Shown: positions 36,960 to 45,912 of the stretch, piece after piece
Layout of the letters: each line of letters opens with the position of its first letter
How positions within the stretch are numbered: the stretch's first letter is position 1
Assembly (NCBI RefSeq): GCF_016595505.1
Contig: NZ_JAENIL010000036.1
Location: 17,516 to 81,515 of the forward strand
Length of the DNA stretch: 64,000 bases
DNA from: Pelagicoccus mobilis
GTDB lineage: Bacteria > Verrucomicrobiota > Verrucomicrobiia > Opitutales > Opitutaceae
Direction: 5' to 3'
Translations under genes and position numbers: made by a program
Notes under the pieces: generated by a model
Seen by the model: only the letters and a program-made list of their open reading frames with translations
Told to the model about the DNA's origin: nothing
Database searches by the model: none

Positions 36960-37215
36960 CAAACAACGACTGGATGACACTCCTGTGACGGTCGGAAAAG
37001 TCGCCCTCTCTATGCTTCAATTTCGTTTCAATTAAAAACGAAGGCCTTTGCGAACAACTCGAGACCGTTTTACATTCCCATCCTCCCCTATCGCGCCCTT
37101 GCTCATGCCTCTCGGGCAGTTGCTCCCAAGTTATTCACAATGGGTTTTCAGGGTATTTTTCCCCGATATATCTCATTTTCGGCCCCTATACGTGGTGCCC
37201 CCCATATAATGCCTA

Positions 37216-38094
37216 TCAGCAGGACATCGCCACGATACGGAGCGATTTCGGGCGCGCTTTTACAGTGAGCGTTTCACCGCACTGGAAAATCTCCCCATCA
37301 ACATGAAAGATACCTCCAGCCTCCATGTTGAGCGTAAAGCTGTCCGCGCAAATCGGAGTCACACGCGGACTATGATAGAGCTTCTTGCTGAACATCCGCC
37401 AAATAAGAATCACGAAACTGAGCAAATGCGGCTGAGCGATCGCGACGAGATTCAACTTCCCATCCGTCATCGAAGCATCGGGAGCGATAAACGCATTGCT
37501 TCCGTACTGCGACGAATTAGCGACCGCCACGATGTAAGCGCTTAAAGTTCTAGACCCGTCCGGCGTTTCGATGTCGCACTTCAGCGACTTATAAGCTCGA
37601 AACGCCTTCCACCCCTCCCGCATGTAATTGATCAGGCCACGCCCCTTCGTCTCATTGAACCTGCGGCCCACCTCAGCATCGAACCCGATACCCATCACGT
37701 TAAAGAATGGATGCCCGTCCGCTTCGCCCGTATCCACTTTGATCGCAGAGCCGGAAGCAGCCAATTTCAATGCGTCATCAAATCCTAGCGGAAGTCCGAT
37801 ATGGCGAGCCAAGCCGTTGCCCGATCCCATCGGAACGAGCCCAAACTCGCAATCGGTACCCACCACGACTCGACCGACTTCGTTGATCGTACCGTCTCCT
37901 CCGACAGCCACAATTCGCCTCGCACCCTGCTCTAACGCTTTCGTCGCCAGTTCCGGAGCATGCCCGCCCCGCTCAGTTTCCCAAACAACCGCATCCAGCT
38001 TTCGCTCCGAGACGAACGCTTTTACTCGGGCAACGCGTTCGTTTCCTTTTAAACGCTTGCCGGAGATGGGATTAACGATGAAGGCGAGTTCCAT
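37216..38094 (-). CDS. Diacylglycerol/lipid kinase family protein
   Basis: The 292-residue protein has the ATP-site motif VAVGGDGTINEVGRVV at about residue 61 and the GLVPMGSGNGLARHIGLP stretch near 88, the signature of the YegS/DgkB/BmrU group. The C-terminal beta domain includes IAPDASMTDGKLNLV. Such enzymes phosphorylate diacylglycerol or related lipids at the membrane. It lies 62 bases downstream of the glycosyltransferase gene on the same strand, so a lipid role for both is plausible. Confidence 0.9.
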   Translation of the reverse strand: MELAFIVNPISGKRLKGNERVARVKAFVSERKLDAVVWETERGGHAPELATKALEQGARRIVAVGGDGTINEVGRVVVGTDCEFGLVPMGSGNGLARHIGLPLGFDDALKLAASGSAIKVDTGEADGHPFFNVMGIGFDAEVGRRFNETKGRGLINYMREGWKAFRAYKSLKCDIETPDGSRTLSAYIVAVANSSQYGSNAFIAPDASMTDGKLNLVAIAQPHLLSFVILIWRMFSKKLYHSPRVTPICADSFTLNMEAGGIFHVDGEIFQCGETLTVKARPKSLRIVAMSC

Positions 38095-38156
38095 GGTGTT
38101 CTGAGATACACCTCAAGATGCATGAATCAAAAAAAAGCAACCTCCGATCCGCTTTC

Positions 38157-39293
38157 TCATTTTACGAGAGCACGCAAGGAAACCTGAAAACTGTCCACAA
38201 CCGCATCCCAACTAATGCCTTCCGCGGTCAACCGAGCATCACGCCGCAGCTTCTCAAACCGACCGTCGTCTAGTCTACGCAACGCCTTCGCTTGCTCGAC
38301 GAAATCCTCTTCGTCGCCAAACCGAGCGAGCTGACCGTTCTGGCCACTCTCCACATAAGATCGGCCAGCTGCATAATCATAGGTACAAACAGCCAATCCC
38401 GAAGCCATCGCTTCCGTCACGACATTGCCAAACGTTTCGGTAACGCTAGCGAATAGAAACAAATCCCCCGAAGCGTAATGCCGAGCGAGATCCTCCCCTT
38501 TCCGCATTCCCGCGTATATCACATCCGGATACTTCCGCTTCAAGCGAGCCATCTCCGGACCGCCTCCAACGAGAACCATACGATCACTCGGATTCACAGC
38601 TAAAATAGCCCGATAGGCACGCATCACCAGATCTATGTTCTTCTCCTTCGCAATTCGGCCCACGTACACGATCGCCCGCCCACCTTCGGGAATCTCCCAC
38701 GAACACCTCAACTCCTCGTCCCGCTTACCTGGGCAAAACAGATTCGTATCCACGCCACGAGACAAAACTCCAGTGTTACGATACCCCTCCGCAGCCAAGC
38801 CATCGGCCATCTGCCGCGTAGGAGCCAGCGTGCAATCACAGAAATTGTGCACCATCCGCAGGTAGGCCGACATTCCCCTTTGCACAAATCCCACACTGTA
38901 GTGGTCGCTGTACTGGTCGAAGTTAGTGTGAAAAGTCGAAGCAACAGGGATCTTCAAAAGCCTTGCCGCGATCAACGCAGCCACTCCCAAGGGTCCCTCT
39001 GTGGCGATATGCACCACATCTGGGCTGCGCTCCTTCCACATGCGGTGCAAGCTGAAGCCCGCCGGTTCCCCCATTCTCAAGCTCGAATAACCGGGGATCG
39101 GAACCCCTGCCACCACGAACTCCTCAAATGGCTGCGACTCGGCCACAGCATCCACCTCCTCGTGCTCCTGCACAGGCCGGGTAACTTGCAGCTCCCAACC
39201 ACGCTCTGCCAGCCCATGACAAAGACGTCCCAAAGTCATGGATACGCCATTTACCTCGGGCGGAAACGTCTCAGTAACCAGAGCGAGTCTCAC
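38157..39293 (-). CDS. GT4-family glycosyltransferase
   Basis: The 378-residue GT-B enzyme starts with TETFPPEVNGVSMTLGRLCHGL, a pattern of the alpha-mannosyltransferase-like GT4 group. It has the donor-site segments GRIAKEKNIDLVMRAY, LVGGGPEMARLKRKY and the E-x7-E motif in VTETFGNVVTEAMASGL. The acceptor is unknown; close relatives add mannose or glucose to diacylglycerol. The lipid kinase gene downstream supports a membrane glycolipid role. It starts 25 bases after the FKBP gene stop. Confidence 0.88.
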   Translation of the reverse strand: MRLALVTETFPPEVNGVSMTLGRLCHGLAERGWELQVTRPVQEHEEVDAVAESQPFEEFVVAGVPIPGYSSLRMGEPAGFSLHRMWKERSPDVVHIATEGPLGVAALIAARLLKIPVASTFHTNFDQYSDHYSVGFVQRGMSAYLRMVHNFCDCTLAPTRQMADGLAAEGYRNTGVLSRGVDTNLFCPGKRDEELRCSWEIPEGGRAIVYVGRIAKEKNIDLVMRAYRAILAVNPSDRMVLVGGGPEMARLKRKYPDVIYAGMRKGEDLARHYASGDLFLFASVTETFGNVVTEAMASGLAVCTYDYAAGRSYVESGQNGQLARFGDEEDFVEQAKALRRLDDGRFEKLRRDARLTAEGISWDAVVDSFQVSLRALVK

Positions 39294-39318
39294 GGCTGCT
39301 CGGACTTTTTGCCCAGTC

Positions 39319-40110
39319 CTACTGGAGCCCTTGCTGTTGCTGCAGTTGCTGCATCTGAGCTGCCGCTTCAGCAGCCGCAGCCTTGGCCTCTTCGTCAGAG
39401 AGCACCTTGAGAAGCTCTACTTCGAAGATCAGGGTAGATGCTGGCGGAATTCCCGGACGAGGGTCATCTCCGTAGCCAAGACGAGAAGGAACATACAGCT
39501 TGATCTTACCTCCCTCGCCAATCAGCGGAATCCCTTGCGTCCAAGCGGGAATCACCTCGCTCAGCTTGAAGGTGATCGGCCCCTTGTCTTCCGTTGAATC
39601 AAAAACCGTATTGTCGAGGAAGCGACCTTCGTAGCGCACCAAGACCGTATCCGTCTCCGTAGGACGCACTTCACTGCCTGGCTCCTTGATCTGGTAAAAC
39701 AGTCCTGTCGCCAGCGAAAGCATGCCCGGCGTTCCAAAAAGCGAATCAAAAAACTCCTCGCCCGCACGTGTATTCTCCTCGAGCTGGCGCGCCTGAATCG
39801 TAACCTCGCGCTTCGAGAAGTACTCTTGCAACGCAAACTGGGATTCCCTCAGGTCAGTCGGAGCCTGCTCTCCGTCGACGTGACTCATCATTCCCGCTGA
39901 AATCCAGTCGATCTCCTGCGGATCGAGCTCGAGATCTCTCAAATTAAAACGCTCCGCCAGCAACCAACCCCATGAACGCAACAACTCCTCGTCAGTGTAA
40001 GTCGGTTCCTCTTGCTCCATCTCCTCAGGCAAGGGAATCAGATCCGCCAATTGCCCAAAACTCGGCAACGCAGCTGCAAAAAAGGAGGAAATCGCTAGAA
40101 TCTTTCTCAT
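39319..40110 (-). CDS. FKBP-type peptidyl-prolyl isomerase, secreted
   Basis: The 263-residue protein starts with a signal peptide (MRKILAISSFFAAALPSFGQ). An N-terminal FKBP_N-like helical region follows (SAGMMSHVDGE; FSKREVTIQARQLEENTRAGEEFF). The FKBP domain (VLVRYEGRFLDNTVFDST; VIPAWTQGIPLIGEGGKIKLYVPSRLGYG; GIPPASTLIFEVELLKV) occupies residues 155-240. A tail of Ala and Gln repeats (MQQLQQQQ) ends the protein. It resembles Mip/FkpA chaperones of the periplasm. Confidence 0.92.
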   Translation of the reverse strand: MRKILAISSFFAAALPSFGQLADLIPLPEEMEQEEPTYTDEELLRSWGWLLAERFNLRDLELDPQEIDWISAGMMSHVDGEQAPTDLRESQFALQEYFSKREVTIQARQLEENTRAGEEFFDSLFGTPGMLSLATGLFYQIKEPGSEVRPTETDTVLVRYEGRFLDNTVFDSTEDKGPITFKLSEVIPAWTQGIPLIGEGGKIKLYVPSRLGYGDDPRPGIPPASTLIFEVELLKVLSDEEAKAAAAEAAAQMQQLQQQQGLQ

Positions 40111-40239
40111 AAAATATTAGGCATCAATCGGTTAACACCACCCAATCGCTACAGAAAGCGAGGGCAACGCTTGCCAGTCCTACCGATTTACCTTCTATTG
40201 TAAACCTTCAAAATCCCAAGCAAGACCAACTGCGACCTT

Positions 40240-42156
40240 ATGAACGAAGATTCCTTTTGGATTAGCGACGACGGCCTCATCACCTCCCTAAAGCCGCGCT
40301 CCGATTCCGCCACCATCGACCTAACCATAACCTACAAGCTCAGGAACCCCGAAGAAGTCGCATTCGTCGCCGACCGGCTCGACAAGATCCAATTTAGCGA
40401 ACGCAGCTCGCTAGCCCGTGTCGGCATCGAGATCTACGCCCCGCGCCCCCCTCGCCTTAACCGCGACCGGCTCATCCTCAGCGGAGAAGCCTTCGTCTAC
40501 GATCTCGACTTCCCTTGCGCCCCCTACGCCGAGCGACTCCTCCAGCCGGGAACAGCCGCCGGGCGAGTTTTCTATGCACCCGAATCCCAGAAACTAAATT
40601 CCGACGAAATTTGGCAAGCCCTGCAGGACAACCGTATCAAACTGCCAAATACGACTTCTATCGACCGCTTCGGACGTGTTTTCCTCACTCCTCACAAGGT
40701 TCAATACACCCTCCCCAAGGGCGTTACCGAACTCGATCACCTACGACTCGTCAAAGGTCTCCTCCCTCGCACTTTCCTCGACAAAGTCCAAATCCGTGAA
40801 GATCTCGACGTCGTCTCCATCGAGCCCCAGTCCGGAATCCTAACCAGCTGCTCGATGTACCTAAAAGAGCACTACGTCGTGCTCAACCGAGGCGATGGCA
40901 ACTTCGGCCTCCACTCCGGAGCCGTACTGCTCGACCCCATCAAGACATTCGGAACCGGAATCATCCTCGAGATTTACAACCGGAGCGACCAGCCAGTCAT
41001 AAATCCCGTCGTATCCATCGAAGTCTACCGCGCCCCAAAATACGACAAAGAGCTCGTCGCCGAAAAACGCGACCACCGCATGGTCTTCTTCTCGAATCTC
41101 GACAAGATCTACCGCCAGCTGGACAACAAACCCAAGCAACACTTCGACCGCCTTCGCCCCACCACCGAGATTTCCCTCCGAGGCCAAAGCGCCAAAACCG
41201 AAAACCAAAGCATCCTCATTCGAGCCGAAAACTCGATCAAAGACGAGATCCTGCGCGTCGCGAACAACGGCCATTTCGGATACCGCACCGTCAACCAGGC
41301 TCTTCGCAAAGGCGACCAGGAAGCGAACACCCTCGTGCTCGACTTCTTCCCCAGCCTCACTGAGCACATCGAAATCCTCGCCAGCATCAAGCGCCTCAAG
41401 ATCCAGAATCTCGTCTTCCGCAAAGCCACGCCCATGCAGGAGTTCTTCCTCAGCAACGAGGCTCACGGCCAGCTGGAGACCTATCACCAGCTCGGTATCA
41501 ACGTGTACTGGCTGGTGCCCCAAATGAACGACCTCTACGTGCACACCTACAAGCACGACCACGGCTACTTCATCCGCGAAGAGGAAGTCGACCGCTTCCT
41601 CGCTTGCACCATCCTCGCCTTCTACGGATCCGCCCTCGAAATGGACGCAGAAGAAGAGCGAAAAATCAGCGAGCTTGTCGTTCGCATGACCGACTTCTTT
41701 GGAAACAACGTCGGCATTCTAACCGGCGGCGGGGAAGGCGTAATGGGCCTTGCCAACGATGTCGCCCGCAAACGCGGCTGCCTCACCGGAGCCGCTTTCC
41801 TCGAGCTCGAAGCCCAACCGCCCAAAGTCGGCGTCAACTTCTTCAACACCTTCCAGGAAACCAACCGCCACAACCGCCAGAAATGGTTCCAAGTAGCCGA
41901 CTTCTGCATCTTCAATCTCGGCGGAGCCGGCACCATGGAGGAAATCGGCATCGAGCTCTGCAACATGAAGCTCGGGATCCGCCCCCGCGTCCCGTACGTC
42001 TTCTACCACGACGAGTTCTGGTCCAATCTCGAAAACCAGTTCCAACAACTCGTAGCCGACGGACGCATGCCAGCCTGGATGAAGGAGCAACTCCTCTTCT
42101 CAGGCAACCCCGACGAAATCATCCAGTTCTACCGCAAGAGCCTGCAAATTCTGTAG
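40240..42156 (+). CDS. Large protein with C-terminal LOG/nucleotide-binding domain
   Basis: The 638-residue protein ends in a Rossmann-like domain of the LOG/PpnN group: GILTGGGEGVMGLANDVARKRG (about 494-515) and FNLGGAGTMEEIGIEL (about 558-573), corresponding to GGGxG and PGGxGTxxE of that family. In the second motif the usual proline is leucine. LOG enzymes cleave a base from nucleoside monophosphates. The first 430 residues match no family I know. They contain beta-rich segments (ATIDLTITYKLRNPEEV; VVLNRGDGNFGLHSGAVLLDP) and a helical stretch after 320. No signal peptide is present. It is followed by purD 64 bases later, which fits a nucleotide theme. Confidence 0.78.
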   Translation: MNEDSFWISDDGLITSLKPRSDSATIDLTITYKLRNPEEVAFVADRLDKIQFSERSSLARVGIEIYAPRPPRLNRDRLILSGEAFVYDLDFPCAPYAERLLQPGTAAGRVFYAPESQKLNSDEIWQALQDNRIKLPNTTSIDRFGRVFLTPHKVQYTLPKGVTELDHLRLVKGLLPRTFLDKVQIREDLDVVSIEPQSGILTSCSMYLKEHYVVLNRGDGNFGLHSGAVLLDPIKTFGTGIILEIYNRSDQPVINPVVSIEVYRAPKYDKELVAEKRDHRMVFFSNLDKIYRQLDNKPKQHFDRLRPTTEISLRGQSAKTENQSILIRAENSIKDEILRVANNGHFGYRTVNQALRKGDQEANTLVLDFFPSLTEHIEILASIKRLKIQNLVFRKATPMQEFFLSNEAHGQLETYHQLGINVYWLVPQMNDLYVHTYKHDHGYFIREEEVDRFLACTILAFYGSALEMDAEEERKISELVVRMTDFFGNNVGILTGGGEGVMGLANDVARKRGCLTGAAFLELEAQPPKVGVNFFNTFQETNRHNRQKWFQVADFCIFNLGGAGTMEEIGIELCNMKLGIRPRVPYVFYHDEFWSNLENQFQQLVADGRMPAWMKEQLLFSGNPDEIIQFYRKSLQIL

Positions 42157-42220
42157 TGAACCGCTCAACATTTCCCCAATAAAATTGACTTCCCCTCAGG
42201 GTTCCCAAACTCCCTGAGCC

Positions 42221-43513
42221 ATGTCTGAAAACACTCCTCTCACTGCCCTTGTCGTAGGATCCGGCGGACGCGAGCACACCCTCGCCACCGCCTGCGTAAA
42301 TAGCCCGCTCGTCGGACGCGTCATCGCCGCCCCAGGCAATCCAGGCATCGCTCAAGACTGCGAGTGTTTCGACGTGGCAGCCGACAACATCGAAGGGCTC
42401 GTCACCCTCGCCGAGGAACAGAAGGCCGACTTCGTGATCGTCGGACCAGAAGTCCCCCTCACCCTCGGACTCGTTGACCAGCTCCAAGCCAAAGGCATCC
42501 TCGCCTACGGGCCCAAAGCCGACGGAGCTCGTCTCGAAGGTTCAAAGAACTTCACCAAGGAAGTCCTTCTCAAAAACAATATCCCAACCGGCGCCGCCGC
42601 CAGCTTCACCGAATCCGCTGCGGCCATCGAGTACCTGCAAACCGCCTCCATGCCAATCGTGCTCAAGGCCGACGGACTGGCAGCCGGAAAAGGCGTAATC
42701 ATCGCCCAGGACCTCGATGAAGCCACCAAGACAGTGAAGGACATGATCGACGGCGGAGCCTTCGGAGAAGCCTCCAAGGAAGTCCTCATCGAAGAGTGCC
42801 TCTTCGGAGAAGAAACCTCCATCCACGTCATTGTATCCGGAAAAGACTACGTCGTCCTCCCAACCTCCCAGGACCACAAGCAAGCCTACGAAGGCGACGT
42901 CGGTCCAAACACCGGAGGCATGGGCGCCTACTCCCCAGCCGATCTGATCAGCGATGAACTCATGGCTCAGATCGAAAACGAAATCGTAAAGCCATCTGTG
43001 GAAGGAATCGCAGCCGAGGGTATCGATTTCCGAGGAACCCTCTTCATCGGCCTCATGATCACCAAGTCCGGACCAAAGGTTCTCGAGTTCAACACACGCT
43101 TTGGCGATCCGGAAACGCAAGTTCTCCTCACTCGCCTCGAAACCGACCCAGTCGAAATCATGCTCGCCGCCGCCAAGAGCGAACTCGACCAGCTCGAAGT
43201 GAAGGTGAAAGACGACTACGCGATGGTCGTCGTTCTCGCTTCCGACGGCTACCCTGGCTCCTACCCGAAAGGTGAAGTCATCACTTTCCCAGAATCGGCC
43301 GGCGAAAACGAAGTCGTTTTCCACGCAGGCACAAAGTACGATGCCGAGAAGAACGTCACCACCAACGGAGGACGCGTCCTCGGCGTCACCGCTTTAGGCG
43401 CAGATCTAAAAACAGCCGCAGACAAAGCTTACGCGCTCTGCGACAAGATCGACTTCAAGTCCAAGTACCTTCGTCGCGACATCGGTTTCAAGGAACTGAA
43501 CCGCCAAAAGTAG
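42221..43513 (+). CDS. purD: Phosphoribosylamine-glycine ligase
   Basis: The 430 residues match GAR synthetase, the second enzyme of purine synthesis, which joins glycine to phosphoribosylamine with ATP. The N domain has GSGGREHTLA and AAPGNPGIAQ; the ATP-grasp part has SMPIVLKADGLAAGKGVIIA, TSQDHKQAYEGDVGPNTGGMGAYSPA and FNTRFGDPETQVLLTRL. All are typical. A hairpin and then a strong palindromic terminator follow. Confidence 0.97.
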   Translation: MSENTPLTALVVGSGGREHTLATACVNSPLVGRVIAAPGNPGIAQDCECFDVAADNIEGLVTLAEEQKADFVIVGPEVPLTLGLVDQLQAKGILAYGPKADGARLEGSKNFTKEVLLKNNIPTGAAASFTESAAAIEYLQTASMPIVLKADGLAAGKGVIIAQDLDEATKTVKDMIDGGAFGEASKEVLIEECLFGEETSIHVIVSGKDYVVLPTSQDHKQAYEGDVGPNTGGMGAYSPADLISDELMAQIENEIVKPSVEGIAAEGIDFRGTLFIGLMITKSGPKVLEFNTRFGDPETQVLLTRLETDPVEIMLAAAKSELDQLEVKVKDDYAMVVVLASDGYPGSYPKGEVITFPESAGENEVVFHAGTKYDAEKNVTTNGGRVLGVTALGADLKTAADKAYALCDKIDFKSKYLRRDIGFKELNRQK

Positions 43514-43523
43514 CAGCAAGGAG

Positions 43524-43543
43524 GGTTGCGCTCCGTCGCAACC
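43524..43543 (+). other. Hairpin just after purD
   Basis: GGTTGCG (43524-43530) pairs with CGCAACC (43537-43543) round a six-base loop. It comes before the stronger hairpin at 43573-43594 and may be an RNA 3'-end structure. Confidence 0.45.
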
Positions 43544-43572
43544 GTTCCAGCAGGCACAGACTTCACCCGCTA

Positions 43573-43600
43573 GGCCGCCTAATATTAGGCGGCCTTCTTA
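43573..43600 (+). terminator. Palindromic terminator after purD
   Basis: A perfect 22-base palindrome (43573-43594, arms GGCCGCCTAAT) is followed by TTCTTATT. It ends the purD transcript and may also act on the opposite strand. Confidence 0.8.
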
Positions 43601-43654
43601 TTAGCCTTTCTACTTTACTTATTCCCCAAAGTTAGCTACTTTTCAAAAGTAGCC

Positions 43655-45046
43655 ATGAAAGCAAAACGAGCAGTCGAAACCATGCTGTTTTCCGTGGCGG
43701 CTCTTGCCCTCTCGGCCTGTAGCGACCAAAGACAAGAACCGACCCCTAAAACGGCGGAACCCGTAGTTTACGAAGTGCGCACCGTGGAAGACGCGAAGGC
43801 TCGCTTCGCAAAAGGAATAGATTGGGATTCGCGCCCCCGGGCACGTGCCACGCTCTACACGGATCTTTTAAACAAGAACGATACCGTGGGCGAACTGGTC
43901 GGGGACTCGGTCCATCACAGTTCCGAGTACGAATGGTTCGCATTCATTGATTACGAGCCCGGCGCCTACTTCCGCCACCCAGTCGCGCACGCCTTCCTCA
44001 CTTACGAGGAACCCAAAATCAGTATCCTGCCTCGAAAGCACGTCCCAACCGTGAATTACGAACCGGCCTGGGGAAACACTTCCGAGCTCTTGGGCGATGA
44101 AAACGTATTCTACAACAAAAGCTGGCTCGACCGCCTTCCCGCGAAGGACGCAGAAGATATCCTAGCAGATCAGGCGACAAACTGGCCGCCTCGCATGATG
44201 GCTGACCAATGCAAAAACGAGAAACGTGCCTACGCTCTGCTTATCCACAATATCGAAGACCTGGATACAAGTGTCGAGACGGTGGACAACCTCGAGCTCA
44301 TGACGCAGGCCCTCACCGCGAACGGCTACCACGTGCAAGATTTCGTACACGATCCTGCCACCGGCGAACGGCGCCCCTATTTGGATTTATCGAGCCCACG
44401 TGGCGGCGGGATCCGTCAATTGATGAACTTCATTAACATCCACGTAGACTTCAATGATTGCTGCGAAGAGCTTGTCGTCTACATCACCGGCGAAACGACG
44501 ATAGAAAAGTCAGGCTACCGTGAATCCGTAAGCCTCGACCTCCCATTCGCCTACACAGGTACCGACCGCTCTCGCAAACCTGAGAAGAAGTTCTATCCAG
44601 AAGATCTAGCAACGATTCTCGACGGTCTCAAAACCTGTCACCTCAACTTCATTATCGACTCGAATAACGCACAAGGCTTTGCAGGTGACTTGCTCCGCAT
44701 ACCTAATACGGAAAGCGTCCTCACCTCGTGCCAGAATAACGAATACACGTATTCAAGCGCAGTCGAAACGCTCGCAGACAGCTTCAAGGATCCCTTCGGT
44801 GTTTCCCGTGGAGAAAAAGGAAGCGAGTTTACGAGCAGCGTAGCGAAATCGCTCTTCGACAACGCAGCCGCCCGCATCAAAGGAGAACGTCCGGATCAAG
44901 CCGGAAATCTAGTGAAAGCCGCCTACGAAGCCGTCAAGCTCTACGACCTTGGCTACTTGGCAGGAAAGAGCACACCAGCACTGCAAGGACGTACAATGGA
45001 CTCCGATTGCCCCTGCGGCATCGACACTCAGCTGACCAAGTACTGA
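43655..45046 (+). CDS. Lipoprotein with a caspase-like fold lacking the catalytic dyad
   Basis: The 463-residue protein has a lipoprotein signal peptide with lipobox LSAC at about residues 19-22, followed by Ser, as for outer-membrane lipoproteins. Residues about 185-350 look like a caspase-type fold: KRAYALLIHNIEDLDTSVETVDNLELMTQALTANGYHV, then LVVYITGETT and HLNFIIDSNNAQGFAGDL. In active caspase-family enzymes these two strands end in GHG and DxC; here they are TGETT (E280) and DSNN (335-338), so the His and Cys are missing. The gene is flanked by purD and the convergent mannosylglycerate genes, which gives no clue. The fold call is by pattern only. Confidence 0.72.
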   Translation: MKAKRAVETMLFSVAALALSACSDQRQEPTPKTAEPVVYEVRTVEDAKARFAKGIDWDSRPRARATLYTDLLNKNDTVGELVGDSVHHSSEYEWFAFIDYEPGAYFRHPVAHAFLTYEEPKISILPRKHVPTVNYEPAWGNTSELLGDENVFYNKSWLDRLPAKDAEDILADQATNWPPRMMADQCKNEKRAYALLIHNIEDLDTSVETVDNLELMTQALTANGYHVQDFVHDPATGERRPYLDLSSPRGGGIRQLMNFINIHVDFNDCCEELVVYITGETTIEKSGYRESVSLDLPFAYTGTDRSRKPEKKFYPEDLATILDGLKTCHLNFIIDSNNAQGFAGDLLRIPNTESVLTSCQNNEYTYSSAVETLADSFKDPFGVSRGEKGSEFTSSVAKSLFDNAAARIKGERPDQAGNLVKAAYEAVKLYDLGYLAGKSTPALQGRTMDSDCPCGIDTQLTKY

Positions 45047-45877
45047 CTAAACTGGCTGTTCTTCGCCAATCAACTGCTGGGCAACTTTCACCCAGCCTTT
45101 AGGGCCAACTCCATTGACCTTCTCGATCCGACGTCCCGATAGTCCGGCCCACGAACCGTTGGGACGCTTAACGAGATGAGGCCAATCTACGTTCTCCAGG
45201 AGCTCCTGGTCGTTCTCGCTATCGCCCAATCCGAATGAAATAAGCGTATCACTCGATTGAGCTCTCCACAGTTCGCCAAAGACGCGAATGGCCGCCCCCT
45301 TATCCGCCGAACTGTCGATAACAGTTCTGAAACGACCTCCAGGCAGAGCCTTCAAGCCTTCGTATTCAAACGCAGAGTCGAGGCTTTCCCAAACGTCCTC
45401 GGGAAGCTTAGCAGAAAGAGTTTCGCTATACTCACGCTCCTGAGCTCTCCGTGCAGATATAATGTCGAGCCCGGTGATGCTCGCCACGTCCTCCGTCATC
45501 ATCGTGCTAAATCCACGCAAGGATTCGCCAAACTTGGATTCCACCCGATTTAGCCTTTGCCTGATCTCTGCAGCGGGCTTGCCGAGCTCCACCCGTTGCC
45601 AGCCATCCACGATCCGCATGGGAGCGATCGATTCATCCCAAAAGCCCGGAGGCGCGACAATCGCGCTTCCGTTCTCCACGATGCAGGGCATTTCGATCCC
45701 CAGCTCCTGCTGCAGGACCCTCTGCTCGCCGAAAGTCTTCGATGAGCAGAACACCACGAGATGGCCAAGTTCGATTAAGCGTTGCACATAAGGGCGAGCA
45801 AGTTCGCTGGAGTAGTCGTTGAAATCAATCAACGTTCCGTCCAAGTCTGTGAAAATTGCAGTTTTTCTAGATTCCAT
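45047..45877 (-). CDS. mpgP: Mannosyl-3-phosphoglycerate phosphatase
   Basis: This 276-residue HAD-IIB phosphatase removes phosphate from mannosyl-3-phosphoglycerate to give the compatible solute mannosylglycerate. Seen are the nucleophile motif FTDLDGTLID near residue 9, CSSKTFGEQ near 44, VENGSAIVAPPGFW near 69 and the acidic motif FGLGDSENDQELLENVD near 222. It follows the synthase gene by 35 bases. This two-step arrangement is standard for the pathway. Confidence 0.93.
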   Translation of the reverse strand: MESRKTAIFTDLDGTLIDFNDYSSELARPYVQRLIELGHLVVFCSSKTFGEQRVLQQELGIEMPCIVENGSAIVAPPGFWDESIAPMRIVDGWQRVELGKPAAEIRQRLNRVESKFGESLRGFSTMMTEDVASITGLDIISARRAQEREYSETLSAKLPEDVWESLDSAFEYEGLKALPGGRFRTVIDSSADKGAAIRVFGELWRAQSSDTLISFGLGDSENDQELLENVDWPHLVKRPNGSWAGLSGRRIEKVNGVGPKGWVKVAQQLIGEEQPV

Positions 45878-45912
45878 GAGTTGGGGTACCTGAGTAGGGA
45901 GTGACGGACTGG

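Larger units (their letters stand above)
36552..37215. other. Long AT-rich intergenic region with palindromes
   Basis: These 664 bases between two minus-strand genes have lower GC than their surroundings. They hold a 22-base inverted repeat at 36656-36677, a perfect 16-base palindrome at 36944-36959, and one TTATTCACA motif at 37131-37139. A 95-codon frame on the plus strand (36748-37035) has no recognisable family and poor codon character. The region looks regulatory or degenerate. Confidence 0.55.

Noticed and set aside
36748..37035. 95-codon open frame in the long gap
   Set aside because: No family resemblance, no ribosome site, and amino acid composition looks random; the gap has low GC where chance frames are common.
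37131..37139. TTATTCACA, like a DnaA box
   Set aside because: Only one good copy; no dnaA, dnaN or cluster of boxes nearby, so an origin is not supported.
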